Assembly (NCBI GenBank): GCA_015075635.1
Contig: JABTUA010000001.1
Coordinates: 1,550,001 to 1,614,000 of the forward strand
Reading direction: 5' to 3'
Source of the DNA: Polyangiaceae bacterium
Lineage (GTDB): Bacteria > Myxococcota_A > Polyangia > Polyangiales > Polyangiaceae
DNA length: 64,000 nt
In this document: positions 1 through 7,814 of the stretch, one piece after another
Numbering within the stretch: position 1 is the stretch's first letter
How the letters are laid out: the number at the start of each line of letters is the position of its first letter
Notes under the pieces: generated by a model
What the model was told of the DNA's origin: nothing
Seen by the model: only the letters and a program-made list of their open reading frames with translations
Database searches by the model: none
Made by a program: the position numbers and the translations under genes

Positions 1-784
1 ACAGGCCGAAGAGCGCCGCGGCGACGTTGCGCGAGACCGGCGAGCGGCCGAGCACGCCGGAGAGCAGGATCAACCAGACGCTCAGCATGGCGGCGGTGCT
101 CGCGAGCTGAAGCACGTGCCCGCCGCCCCAGTTGCCGAGCTCGTAGAGGGTGGCGGGGTCGAGCCCGCTCGGGCGCCGGAGCCAGGTGGCGGCGAAGGTC
201 AGCGCCGCGATGCACAGCGCGATGCCGGTGGTGCGGAGCCCGGGCACGGCGGCCGCCGGGACGGAGAGCACGCTGCCGGGGACGGGCTCGCTCGGCAGGA
301 GCCGGCGATCGACCACACTGACCAAAACACCGGCGGCGAAGACCAAGAGTCCAGCGCCGAAGGACCAGTGGTCGATGACGGGTACGTAGTTTGCAAGGAT
401 CGGCTGGGCCCCAGGTGCGGCCGCGGCGACGAGCAGCATGAGCACACCCAACGCGGAGACGTACACGCCGGCTCGGCTCGCGAGCGAGCTTCGCCCCGGG
501 CGTGGCAGCAAGAAGAGCAGCGCCGCCGCGAACGCGTAGACCCAGACCAGGAGCGAGAGATCGACGTGGACGACCAGGCAGCGACGGAAGAACGCGGGGT
601 CAGTGACCAGGCGAGAGAACACCGGCGCGCGCGCCACGACCAAGAGCAGCGCCAGCACGCCGGACAGGAGCAGCGAGCCGACGGCGAGCAAGACCCAACG
701 GCGGGCTCCGGCAGCCTCGGGCGACTCGCTGTGACTTCGTTCGATCATGGCCGGGATCTCGGCGGGCTTGATGTCTATGGACAT
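1..784 (-). CDS. Heme-copper oxidase subunit I-like membrane protein, N-terminal part (cut by window edge)
   Basis: About 261 codons of the N-terminus lie in the window; the frame stays open to base 1. It predicts six membrane helices, near residues 29-51, 69-93, 105-123, 139-157, 183-202 and 222-243. Helix 2 carries VVHVDLSLLVW with His73, placed like the low-spin haem ligand of heme-copper oxidases. Helix 6 begins NWGGGHVLQ with His223, placed like a CuB/FeB ligand. The family includes cbb3 oxidases and nitric oxide reductases, and the residues that separate them lie beyond the edge. Neighbours (Rrf2, cytochrome c lipoprotein, NnrS, haem-type radical SAM) favour a NO- or microoxia-related role; that is inference. 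ATG at 784 has an in-frame TAG 9 nt upstream, so it is the outermost ATG start; no good Shine-Dalgarno is visible and ATG at 748 is an alternative. It is divergent from the Rrf2 gene. Confidence 0.75.
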   Translation of the reverse strand, partial: MSIDIKPAEIPAMIERSHSESPEAAGARRWVLLAVGSLLLSGVLALLLVVARAPVFSRLVTDPAFFRRCLVVHVDLSLLVWVYAFAAALLFLLPRPGRSSLASRAGVYVSALGVLMLLVAAAAPGAQPILANYVPVIDHWSFGAGLLVFAAGVLVSVVDRRLLPSEPVPGSVLSVPAAAVPGLRTTGIALCIAALTFAATWLRRPSGLDPATLYELGNWGGGHVLQLASTAAMLSVWLILLSGVLGRSPVSRNVAAALFGL

Positions 785-842
785 CGTGGTCTATTGATGG
801 GGTAGGTTTCAACGCTGGGTTTTTTGCGGAGTGACATCGATC

Positions 843-1328
843 ATGCGGAAGTCAGCCAAGCCCGCCGGCAAGCGCCGGCTCGGGGTCGTCGCACGCGAAG
901 GGATTGCGCCCTTGTCCCAGACCGCCGAGTACGCGCTGCGCGCGATGACGCGCCTGGCTCAACAGGGCGACCAGCCTGCGCTCCGCGCCACCGACCTCGC
1001 GGTCGATACGCACGTGCCGGTGCACTATCTGTCGAAGGTGCTCCGGCGGCTGGTGGCGGCGGGCCTGCTCACCTCGCAGAAGGGCCACGGCGGCGGCTTC
1101 GCGCTCTCGCGGCCGGCCTCGCAGATCCGCTTCGCCGACGTGCTGGGCGCCATGGGCGAGGCGCCGGTCGGCGGGCGCTGTGCCTTCGGTTGGGGCAACT
1201 GCGACGCGAAGCGGCCTTGCCCGCTCCACCCCGCTTGGTCCGTCTTGAACGACGCGCTTCAGAGCTGGGCGAGCCGGACCACGCTCGCCGACGTTTCGAG
1301 CGCTCCCGAGCGCAAGCGCCGCGGCTGA
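843..1328 (+). CDS. Rrf2-family transcriptional regulator with three-Cys Fe-S motif (NsrR/IscR type)
   Basis: A 161-residue Rrf2 protein. The N-terminal winged helix spans about residues 22-100 (LSQTAEYALRAM, then YLSKVLRRLVAAGLL, then the GHGGGF turn typical of the family). It ends in three cysteines, Cys113, Cys120 and Cys126, spaced C-x6-C-x5-C, the kind of motif that binds an Fe-S cluster in NsrR and IscR. The family senses NO, iron-sulfur status or redox state. Here it is divergent from the heme-copper oxidase gene and close to a cytochrome c and NnrS, so a NsrR-like role in NO sensing is the best inference. ATG 843 is preferred over GTG 831 because GGAG at 828-831 sits upstream of it. 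It converges with the cytochrome c gene, 37 nt apart. Confidence 0.88.
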   Translation: MRKSAKPAGKRRLGVVAREGIAPLSQTAEYALRAMTRLAQQGDQPALRATDLAVDTHVPVHYLSKVLRRLVAAGLLTSQKGHGGGFALSRPASQIRFADVLGAMGEAPVGGRCAFGWGNCDAKRPCPLHPAWSVLNDALQSWASRTTLADVSSAPERKRRG

Positions 1329-1365
1329 CCGCGGCGCCGGCGCTTCCGAGCGGGAGCCACGGAAA

Positions 1366-1776
1366 TCACTTCTTCATGCCGCGGATGAGCTTGACCAGCC
1401 CGTCCGCCAGGGCGTCCTTGCCCCGGAGGTCCGGGTTGCCGGGCATCGCGGCGCTCTTGCCCACGGCCGCGCCGCCCTCGACGATCGCCTTCTTGAGCTC
1501 GTCGTCCTTGACCGAGTCCTGCCAGGCCGCCTCGGTGAAGTTGCGGGGCTTCGGCGTCAGCGCCGAGCCGCCGGGACCGTCGCCGCCGCCGGCCTCGCCG
1601 TGGCACACGACGCACTTCATCTTGTAATACGCCTTGGGGTCGTCGCCGCCGCCCGCGGCGGCGGTGGCCGCGCCGGTGGTTGCGCCCACCGCGCCGCCCG
1701 AAGCCTTGTCTTCCTTGCTGCAGCCCACGCTCAAGAGCAGCGCGCCGCTCGCGACCAGAACAATCCGAAAGTCCAT
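1366..1776 (-). CDS. Monohaem cytochrome c lipoprotein
   Basis: A 136-residue exported electron carrier. The signal peptide ends in a lipobox (LLSVGC, Cys19), followed by a Gly/Ala linker. A haem c site CVVCH lies at residues 55-59, and Met111 (SAAMPGNPDL) is the likely axial ligand. This is a class I-type cytochrome c domain anchored by lipid to a membrane. It probably hands electrons to the heme-copper enzyme encoded at the left edge; that is inferred from proximity. ATG 1776 follows a GGAGG at 1789-1793 by about 12 nt; TTG 1785 is in frame but too close to that site. Upstream lies an Fnr/Dnr-like palindrome, so low-oxygen or NO control is plausible. Confidence 0.86.
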   Translation of the reverse strand: MDFRIVLVASGALLLSVGCSKEDKASGGAVGATTGAATAAAGGGDDPKAYYKMKCVVCHGEAGGGDGPGGSALTPKPRNFTEAAWQDSVKDDELKKAIVEGGAAVGKSAAMPGNPDLRGKDALADGLVKLIRGMKK

Positions 1777-1861
1777 GATGTTCAATTCCTCCGAGTACTC
1801 CCGCCCGGCGCGACTTCTTACGCCAAAGCGAGCGGCCTGTGGGGCCGCGGGGGCACCCTAG

Positions 1862-1875
1862 CTGACAAGCGTCAG
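1862..1875. promoter_or_regulatory. Fnr/Dnr-like palindrome CTGAC-N4-GTCAG
   Basis: CTGAC at 1862-1866 and GTCAG at 1871-1875 form a perfect 5-bp dyad with a 4-nt spacer, the geometry of Fnr/Dnr/NnrR boxes (TTGAY-N4-RTCAA). It lies 86 nt upstream of the cytochrome c start and about 210 nt before the radical SAM gene. A Crp/Fnr regulator is encoded at 3196-3918. The outer bases are C/G rather than T/A, so the match is partial. The rest of the 311-nt gap (1777-2087) shows no other clear signal. Confidence 0.4.
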
Positions 1876-2087
1876 GAGTTGGGAGGCTTCGCTGGCGCCG
1901 GCCCGAAACCCGCGGATAATCGAGCCAATCCGTGACACCGCCCTGCGCAAGACCTGCGCGGCGGGGGCTGATCGCCGCAAGCCTCGCGCCGATTTCACCG
2001 CCGTGAGGTCGTGGGTCCCGCCAATGGCTCGATAGGGCACACCTGAGCGCGCGGGGCACGTGGATTGCAGAACGCCGCGAGACCCCC

Positions 2088-3206
2088 TTGGCAAAATTCG
2101 ACGAGCATCCGTTCATCGCGATCTGGGAGACGACCCAGGCCTGCGATCTGGCCTGTCAACACTGTCGCGCCTGTGCGAAGCCCGGACGCGACCCCCGCGA
2201 GCTCGACACGGCCGAGGGCAAGCGCCTGCTCGACAGCTTCGCCGGCGCGCACGTGCCCTTGGTGATCCTCACCGGTGGGGATCCGGCGAAGCGGCCCGAC
2301 TTGCTCGAGCTCGTCGCCTACGGGCGCTCGCGTGGCTTGCTCATGGGGCTCACTCCCAGCGCCACGCCGTTGGTGACCACGGAGCTCATCGCCGAGCTCG
2401 CCCAGGCCGGGCTCTCGCGGCTCGCGGTGAGCGTGGACGCGCCGACTGCCGCGGTGCACGACGCGTTCCGCGGAGTCACCGGGAGCTTCGAGCTGTCGCT
2501 GCGCATCCTGCGGGACGCGAAGGCGCACGGCATCGGTACGCAGATCAACACCAGCATCCACGCCGGCAACATCCACATCCTACCCGAGATGGCGCGCCTG
2601 GTGCGGGACACGGGCTGCGTGCTCTGGAGCGTGTTCTTCGTGGTGCCCACCGGACGCGCGGGCCTGCGCATGCTGCCGAGCGACGCTGCGGTGGAGAGCG
2701 CCCTCGAAGAGCTGGCGAGCATCGCTGAGCGCGAAGACTTCGCGATCAAAACCACGGCGGCGCCGCACTACCGGCGCGTGCTCGCCCAGCGCAAGAAGGC
2801 CACGGGCACGGCCGCCGACTACGGCACCCACGGCAAGCTGGGCCTCAGGGTCAACGACGGGCGCGGCTTCCTGTTCGTGTCGCACCGCGGCGAGGTGTTT
2901 CCCAGCGGCTTCTTGCCCATCCCCTGCGGCAACGTGCGCAAGCAGGACGTCATCGACATCTACCGCACGAGCCCGGTCTTCCAAGCGCTGCGCGATGCCG
3001 ATCGGCTGAAGGGCAAGTGCGGCGCCTGCGAGTACGCCCGGGTGTGCGGCGGCTCCCGGGCGCGCGCCTTCGCGGTCACGGGCGACTACCTGGACTGGGA
3101 CGGCCTCTGCTCCTACGTGCCGCCGGGTTATCAGGGCGATTTCGCGGAAGATCAGCGGGCTCGTCGCGCCCTGCTGGGGACGACGCTGTCCGTGGTCAAC
3201 GGCTGA
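2088..3206 (+). CDS. Radical SAM/SPASM-like protein, AhbD/NirJ-type (TIGR04053-like)
   Basis: A 372-residue radical SAM enzyme. Near the N-terminus CDLACQHC gives the cluster ligands Cys19, Cys23 and Cys26 (C-x3-C-x2-C), preceded by IAIWETTQA as in haem-modifying radical SAM proteins. The C-terminus (about residues 305-340) carries CGACEYARVCGGSRARA followed by TGDYLDWDGLC, the auxiliary-cluster motif of the AhbC/AhbD/NirJ group. The sequence most resembles the TIGR04053 subgroup, whose substrate is not established. Members of the wider group modify haem side chains or act in haem d1 synthesis, so a haem-related job for the neighbouring oxidase is a reasonable inference. The only in-frame start that fits the family N-terminus is TTG 2088. 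Its stop overlaps the convergent Crp/Fnr gene by 11 nt. Confidence 0.85.
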   Translation: MAKFDEHPFIAIWETTQACDLACQHCRACAKPGRDPRELDTAEGKRLLDSFAGAHVPLVILTGGDPAKRPDLLELVAYGRSRGLLMGLTPSATPLVTTELIAELAQAGLSRLAVSVDAPTAAVHDAFRGVTGSFELSLRILRDAKAHGIGTQINTSIHAGNIHILPEMARLVRDTGCVLWSVFFVVPTGRAGLRMLPSDAAVESALEELASIAEREDFAIKTTAAPHYRRVLAQRKKATGTAADYGTHGKLGLRVNDGRGFLFVSHRGEVFPSGFLPIPCGNVRKQDVIDIYRTSPVFQALRDADRLKGKCGACEYARVCGGSRARAFAVTGDYLDWDGLCSYVPPGYQGDFAEDQRARRALLGTTLSVVNG

Positions 3207-3918
3207 GCGTCAAGAGAGCTTCGCCGCTCTCGCCGCCGGCAGCGGCCTTCAGGCCGTTCATGTCGTGCACGGTGAAGCCGTGCGGCGTCGTCACGAGCAC
3301 GCCCTCGCGCTCCCAACGGGTCATCACGCGGATGGCGGTCTCGAACGAAGTGGCCACCAGCTCGGCGAGCTCTCGGCGCGACAGAGCCACGGGGATGCTG
3401 TGCGAGCCGTCGTCGAAGTCGTCCCCGAAGCGGTCGTAGAGCTTGACCAAGAGCGTGGCCAGCCGAGACTCCACCGAGCCGGCGGACAGCACCTCGACCT
3501 TGTCGTGCAGGGCGGTCAGCTTGGTGTGCATGGCGCACGCCATGCTCATCGCCAAGGGCGTGCTCTGCGCGCTCGGATCGGTGAGCAGCGAGCCGGGGAT
3601 GCTGATCACCGTCGCCGACTCCGTCGCGACGATGGCGTCGGCCGGGTAGGCGATCTGGCGCAGCACGGCCAGGTCACCGACCGTGTCCGGGGGGCCGAAG
3701 ATGCCGCAAATCGACGCGCGGCCGCGCGCGGCCGGGCGCACGACCTTGATCAGGCCGCTCTTGATCACGGTCAACGACTTCGCCAGGTCACCGGCGCGCC
3801 AGAGCACCTCGCCGCGGGCCAGCGTGCGGGTGGACGCGGCGGCCGCCATGCGGTCCAGGAGCTGAGGCTCTGCCCCGGACAGAGCCTTGGCTCGCTCGAT
3901 GAACTCCCGGACGCCCAT
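3196..3918 (-). CDS. Crp/Fnr-family transcriptional regulator
   Basis: A 240-residue regulator with an N-terminal cyclic-nucleotide-binding-type beta roll (about residues 10-135), a dimer helix, and a C-terminal winged helix. The recognition region is LSRRELAELVATSFETAIR; the Glu and Arg of SFETAIR are the residues that read TGA half-sites in Fnr-type proteins. It lacks the N-terminal cysteine cluster that binds the Fe-S centre in E. coli FNR, so it is more like Dnr/NnrR or other non-cluster members. Its place among NnrS, cytochrome c and a heme-copper oxidase suggests it senses NO or low oxygen and acts at the CTGAC-N4-GTCAG box near 1862. Signal and target are inferred. ATG 3918 is the start. 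Confidence 0.86.
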   Translation of the reverse strand: MGVREFIERAKALSGAEPQLLDRMAAAASTRTLARGEVLWRAGDLAKSLTVIKSGLIKVVRPAARGRASICGIFGPPDTVGDLAVLRQIAYPADAIVATESATVISIPGSLLTDPSAQSTPLAMSMACAMHTKLTALHDKVEVLSAGSVESRLATLLVKLYDRFGDDFDDGSHSIPVALSRRELAELVATSFETAIRVMTRWEREGVLVTTPHGFTVHDMNGLKAAAGGESGEALLTLSR

Positions 3919-3994
3919 GACCCGAGCAGTCTACCCGCTGGTCTCCTGAGTTGCACCCTTCCCATTTCGCCGGCCCGCCGGCAGGCTTTTGTCC

Positions 3995-4312
3995 ATGACG
4001 GCCGAGCCGAGCCAGAGCGAGCGGGTCTGGGCCGCCCTGCGCCGCGTGGACGATCCCGAGCTCGGCATCAACGTGGTGGATCTGGGGCTCGTCTACGCCG
4101 TCGCCGTGGAGGGCAAGCGGGTCGACGTCCAGATGACGATGACCAGCCCCGCGTGCCCGCTCGGTCCGTACATCACCGAGCAGGCGCGTCAGGCCATCGA
4201 AGCCGAGCTGCCCGAGCTCGAGAGCATCGAGATCGAGCTGGTCTGGGAGCCGCCTTGGCATCCCGGTTTGATGGCCGAGCACGTCGCTGGCGCGTTCGGC
4301 TCCGGCCGATGA
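3995..4312 (+). CDS. DUF59/MIP18-family Fe-S assembly factor
   Basis: A 105-residue single-domain protein. The core DPELGINVVDLGLVY and the later TSPACPLGP, with the conserved Cys, identify the DUF59 (SufT/MIP18) family, which takes part in Fe-S cluster assembly or delivery. ATG 3995 is preferred over TTG 3989. Its stop overlaps the next gene in an ATGA arrangement, so it is translationally coupled to the NnrS-like gene and forms a three-gene operon with it and DUF2478. A cluster-assembly helper here fits the need to build or repair clusters of the Rrf2 and radical SAM proteins under nitrosative stress; that link is inference. Confidence 0.85.
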   Translation: MTAEPSQSERVWAALRRVDDPELGINVVDLGLVYAVAVEGKRVDVQMTMTSPACPLGPYITEQARQAIEAELPELESIEIELVWEPPWHPGLMAEHVAGAFGSGR

Positions 4313-5346
4313 AGCTCGGACGCCTGCCGTTTCTGATCGTCGCCGCGCTCTGCCTGCTGTCGGGCATCGGCGCGGGTCTCGCTCGCCTCGGCGTCGTCCT
4401 GCCGGCGCCCGTGCTCTCGGTCTCCGCGCTCCACGGCCCGCTGATGGTGTCCGGCTTCTTCGGTGCGCTCATCGGCCTCGAGCGCGCCGTTGCGCACGGC
4501 AAGGCGTGGGCCTACTCCGCGCCGCTGGCTGCGGGCGCCTCGGGTCTCGTGGCCCTGTCCGGCCAGGTCGGCGCAGCCGCGTGGCTCGCCACCGGCGCGA
4601 GCGCGCTGTTCTTCGCCGTCAGCGTCGATCTGACGCGACGCCACGTCGCCGACTTCACGCTCGTGCTCTGTCTCGCTGCCCTGGCCTGGTGCGCTGGCAA
4701 TCTGGGATGGGCGCTGGGCAGGCCCTGGATCGTGCCCTGGTTCATCGCGTTCTTGGTGTTGACCATCTTCGCCGAGCGGCGCGAGCTCGGCCGTGTGCTC
4801 GCGCCCGGACCGAACGCGGGGCGGGCCTTCGTTCTCGCCGTTGCGGTCGTCCTCTGGGGCGCCGCTCTTTCCCCGCGGCTCCTCGGCCTCGGCCTCGCTG
4901 GCGTCACGCTGTGGCTCGCCGTCTTCGACGTGGCTCGCCACACGGTGAAGAAGCGTGGTCTCACCCGCTACATGGCCGTAGCGTTGCTCGCCGGCTACTT
5001 CTGGCTGGGTGCGGGCGCGCTCGGCATGCTCTGGGCCGGCGCGGACACGGCGGGCGCCCGCTACGACGCCTTCGTGCACGCGCTGATGCTGGGCTTCGTG
5101 TTCTCGATGGTGTTCGCCCACGCACCGGTGATCTTCCCCGCGGTGCTCGGGACGCCCTTGCCGTACAGCCCGCTCTTCTACCTGCACCTCGCACTGCTCC
5201 AGCTCTCCCTCGCCGCGCGCATCGCGGGAGACCTGCTGGGCCACGCCGGACTGCGCCAGCACGGCGCCATCGGCAACGCGCTGACGCTCGTGCTATTTCT
5301 ACTCGTCACCCTGCGCGCAGTGCTCAGGGCCAGGAGAAAGCCCTGA
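4309..5346 (+). CDS. NnrS-like polytopic membrane protein
   Basis: A 345-residue membrane protein with about ten predicted helices. The segment HALMLGFVFSMVFAHAPVIF near residues 259-278 matches the His-rich core of the NnrS family, haem- and copper-containing membrane proteins linked to NO tolerance and denitrification. It is shorter than classical NnrS (about 400 residues), so it may be a divergent member. ATG 4309 overlaps the DUF59 stop (ATGA) and its own stop shares one base with the next start, so the three genes are tightly coupled. Together with the Rrf2 and Crp/Fnr genes it is the main reason to read this block as NO-related. Confidence 0.72.
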   Translation: MKLGRLPFLIVAALCLLSGIGAGLARLGVVLPAPVLSVSALHGPLMVSGFFGALIGLERAVAHGKAWAYSAPLAAGASGLVALSGQVGAAAWLATGASALFFAVSVDLTRRHVADFTLVLCLAALAWCAGNLGWALGRPWIVPWFIAFLVLTIFAERRELGRVLAPGPNAGRAFVLAVAVVLWGAALSPRLLGLGLAGVTLWLAVFDVARHTVKKRGLTRYMAVALLAGYFWLGAGALGMLWAGADTAGARYDAFVHALMLGFVFSMVFAHAPVIFPAVLGTPLPYSPLFYLHLALLQLSLAARIAGDLLGHAGLRQHGAIGNALTLVLFLLVTLRAVLRARRKP

Positions 5347-5873
5347 TGTCGAGCTGGTCGGCCATCGTCGGAGCACCCGGCACCGAGAAGGGGCGCGCAG
5401 CGAAGAAGCTCGCGGAGCTGCTCCAGGCGCGCGGCCTGCGCGTCACCGGCTTCGTCCAGGAGGACGTCTCCGACGCCAGCGGCGAGACGGTGGGCTGGGA
5501 CATCGTGAGCGTCTCCGCTCCGGAGAAGGTCGGGATCCTCGCGCGCACGTCGAGCGAGCCCGATCTGTGCGGCTACGCCTTCCGGGCCGCCGGCTTCGCC
5601 TTCGCCAAGGAGCTCGCCTCCGAGAGCGCCGACGTCGTCATCGTCGGCGGCGTCGGCAAGCTGGAGGCCGCGAAGCAGGGCCACTGGCCCGTCCTCGCCG
5701 AGCTGATCGCGCGCGCCGACGGGCCCCACGTGGTCGCCTGCATTCGCGACAACTGTCTGTCCAGCGTCGCGCTCGCGCTCCCGGATCCGCTCGACTACGT
5801 GGAGCTGCCCTGCGACGACGCCGCGCTCGCGGAGCTTGCGGAGCGCCTGTCCACGGCGCTCGCGAAGCGTTGA
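5346..5873 (+). CDS. DUF2478-like nucleotide-binding protein
   Basis: A 175-residue cytoplasmic protein with a modified P-loop near the N-terminus (AIVGAPGTEKGRAAKKLAEL), followed by a Rossmann-like pattern with a hydrophobic DVVIVGGVGKLE strand. This resembles DUF2478/NTPase proteins often found with molybdenum or nitrate/nitrite metabolism genes. The usual GKS/T lysine-serine pair is replaced by EKGR, so nucleotide hydrolysis is uncertain. The start overlaps the NnrS-like stop by one base, which makes it the last gene of the DUF59-NnrS operon. Function is otherwise unknown. Confidence 0.65.
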   Translation: MSSWSAIVGAPGTEKGRAAKKLAELLQARGLRVTGFVQEDVSDASGETVGWDIVSVSAPEKVGILARTSSEPDLCGYAFRAAGFAFAKELASESADVVIVGGVGKLEAAKQGHWPVLAELIARADGPHVVACIRDNCLSSVALALPDPLDYVELPCDDAALAELAERLSTALAKR

Positions 5874-5958
5874 CCTCGAACTGCGCGCCGTCCCGCCGAG
5901 ACTGCCCAAGTCGAGTCCAGCTGGCCCCGAACTTGCCGCCTCCCGAGCAGAGGCAGAC

Positions 5959-6312
5959 ATGGCCCATCGAAGCGCGAAACGGCTGCGCGTGGCAGCGCTG
6001 GTCGCGCTGGCGTTGCTGGCGCCGGCTGTCGTGCACGGAGACCGGACGACCGAGGCTCGGGATCCCGAGGCTCCGGTGTACTGCGTACAAGCCTGGACCG
6101 AGGCGCGCTACCGCAACTACGGCTACGACCACATCGTGCATCTCTACAACGGTTGCGCGTCCTTCGCGACCTGCCAGGTCTCGACCAACGTGGCCCCGAA
6201 GCCCATCGTGGTACGCATCAAACCCGCCGCGCTGATCGAGATCCTGAGCTACCGCGGCTCGCCGAGCACGGAGTTCGTGGCCCGCGTGACCTGCGTCCTG
6301 GACGAAGAGTAG
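5959..6312 (+). CDS. Small secreted protein with four cysteines
   Basis: A 117-residue protein of unknown function. It has a signal peptide (positive RSAKRLR, then an Ala/Leu-rich core ending near AVVHG, about residue 27) and a mature domain of about 90 residues. Four cysteines (YCVQ, NGCA, TCQV, VTCV) could form two disulfides outside the cytoplasm. A weak AGAGG-type ribosome site precedes ATG 5959. It lies 85 nt after the DUF2478 gene and could share its transcript. The fold may be an Ig-like beta sandwich, but that is a guess. Confidence 0.65.
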   Translation: MAHRSAKRLRVAALVALALLAPAVVHGDRTTEARDPEAPVYCVQAWTEARYRNYGYDHIVHLYNGCASFATCQVSTNVAPKPIVVRIKPAALIEILSYRGSPSTEFVARVTCVLDEE

Positions 6313-6397
6313 CTCTCGCGCACGTGCGGCCAAAACACGCCGGGGCGGCGGGTCGCGGAACTTCGAGCGCGGAGACCCTGCGCCGCGGCGCCGCGGG

Positions 6398-7234
6398 CTA
6401 CTTGCCCGCGAAGATCCAGGACGCGCTGCCGTGGGAGAGTTTCTGCCACTTGGCGTAGGCCAACACGGCGCCCAGCCGGATCTGCTTCTGGTCCTTGTTG
6501 TCGCCGATGCCGGTTAGCACTGCCTGGAGCACGTACCCTTCGGGGGCCATCAGCTGCTTGGTCATCACCAGGGGCTCGGAGCCGGCTCGGCGCAGCTTCT
6601 TGCCGAAGTAGTTCTCGGAGTAGCAGGCCAGCACGAACGATGGAATGGCGGCGGGGCTCTCGGCGCGCTCCGGCAGCTCGAGGCCGTCCATCAAGCGGTT
6701 GTGCCCGACGTAGCCGGTGACGTGCACGGCGACCTCGCGCTTCTGCGCGCCGTCGTCGATCACGAGCTTCTCGCCGCCGGTGGCGCTCGCCCAGAACCCG
6801 CTCACCGCCTGGTCGATGCGATCGCCGTGCACGGCGTCGAGCACGACGATCTGCTCGAGCTTGCGGCTGAGGCCCCAGCGCTTGCCCGGGATGCTCCGGC
6901 GGTAGACGGCACGCTCGAGCACGACGTCATCGAGCTTGCCCAGGCTCAGGCGCTCCCAGCCGCTCGACTTCATTTCCAGAAAACGCCGCGCTCCGAACAC
7001 CGCCCCCCAGTACACGTTGTGGCTGAGGTTGCCCGGCCGGCCGGCGATCTTGCTGCCGCAGTCGATTTGGTCGTTCGAGCACAGGGCCACCCGGACGTGG
7101 ACCACGAGCGGCTTGCCGGCGGCGAGGTCGGCGCGGGTCTTGGAGCGGTCCCAGTCCTGGGCCCGCGCGCGGGCGGTCAGGAGCAGGAGGGCGGCCAGTA
7201 GACAGAGGCAGAAGAGGCGGCGCACGACCGGCAT
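6398..7234 (-). CDS. Secreted protein of unknown function
   Basis: A 278-residue protein with a clear signal peptide (RRLFCLCLLAALLLLTARARA, cut near residue 25). The mature part has a Cys pair (ALCSNDQIDC) and the segments NLSHNVYWGAVFG and SYVLACYSENYF-like, which I cannot assign to a named family. A short-chain or peptidase motif is not visible. ATG 7234 lies about 40 nt downstream of a tRNA-Pro gene on the same strand, so the mRNA may start inside or just after that tRNA. It converges with the small secreted protein gene at 5959. Confidence 0.7.
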   Translation of the reverse strand: MPVVRRLFCLCLLAALLLLTARARAQDWDRSKTRADLAAGKPLVVHVRVALCSNDQIDCGSKIAGRPGNLSHNVYWGAVFGARRFLEMKSSGWERLSLGKLDDVVLERAVYRRSIPGKRWGLSRKLEQIVVLDAVHGDRIDQAVSGFWASATGGEKLVIDDGAQKREVAVHVTGYVGHNRLMDGLELPERAESPAAIPSFVLACYSENYFGKKLRRAGSEPLVMTKQLMAPEGYVLQAVLTGIGDNKDQKQIRLGAVLAYAKWQKLSHGSASWIFAGK

Positions 7235-7275
7235 CGGGGCAGACCCGATGACTGTGACCTGCCTTGGGTTTTTGT

Positions 7276-7349
7276 CGGGGCGGGCAGATTCGAACTGCCG
7301 ACCTCACGGACCCGAACCGTGCGCGCTACCAAACTGCGCTACGCCCCGC
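7276..7349 (-). tRNA. tRNA-Pro (anticodon CGG), copy 1
   Basis: A 74-nt cloverleaf on the minus strand. Acceptor arm CGGGGCG pairs with CGCCCCG plus discriminator A; the anticodon stem is CACGG/CCGTG around loop TTCGGGT, giving anticodon CGG for codon CCG; the T arm contains GTTCGAATC. No CCA is encoded (the next bases read CAA). An identical second copy lies at 13642-13715 with different flanks. Confidence 0.95.
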
Positions 7350-7448
7350 CTCCGGCCGGGGCCGGAAGGGCGCGCGAACATGAACAATGGCGGAGGTCAT
7401 GTCAAGCACTCCCGCGAAAATCCGTGTAATTTTTCCGGCGGAGGTGAC

Positions 7449-7808
7449 TTGGGACGCTGGCTCTTCCTGAGTGCGATGATTGCGGGAGCCTGCGTCAGCG
7501 GAGGAGATCGCGCGCCGCCGTCCGCGGGCGTCCCGCCGCCCGCAGCGGGCACCACCGCCTTGGTGGGCGCATTCCGCGGCCCGTACACCATCCTGGGGGT
7601 GTGCGGGAACTGCGAGACGCAGGACCGCTTCTACGACGAGGGCAGCCGGCGCGAGGTGAACGTCCTGCTCCGAGCTTCCGTGCCGGGGCACGAGCGCGTG
7701 CAGGCGCAGACACGCTGTCGGGCCCTGGGACGCTGGCTCGATCACCCGGGGAGTTGCGGCGAGGGGCAGTGCCGCTCTTTCGTGGTGGAAGCGGTGCGGG
7801 CGCCCTGA
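7449..7808 (+). CDS. Small putative lipoprotein
   Basis: A 119-residue exported protein of unknown function. The N-terminus LFLSAMIAGAC resembles a lipoprotein signal peptide with a non-canonical lipobox (AGAC); a Pro/Ala-rich linker follows. The mature part has several cysteines (GVCGNCETQ, TRCRALG, GSCGEGQC), suggesting an extracytoplasmic disulfide-bonded domain. TTG 7449 is chosen because GGAGG at 7440-7444 precedes it; ATG 7380 is an in-frame alternative that would add a poor N-terminus. It converges with purT, 6 nt apart. Confidence 0.6.
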   Translation: MGRWLFLSAMIAGACVSGGDRAPPSAGVPPPAAGTTALVGAFRGPYTILGVCGNCETQDRFYDEGSRREVNVLLRASVPGHERVQAQTRCRALGRWLDHPGSCGEGQCRSFVVEAVRAP

Positions 7809-7814
7809 CTCAGC

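Noticed and set aside
794..812. TTGA-N11-TCAA dyad between the oxidase and Rrf2 genes as an Fnr box
   Set aside because: The spacing is far from the 4-nt spacer of Fnr-type boxes; it could be another operator but evidence is thin.
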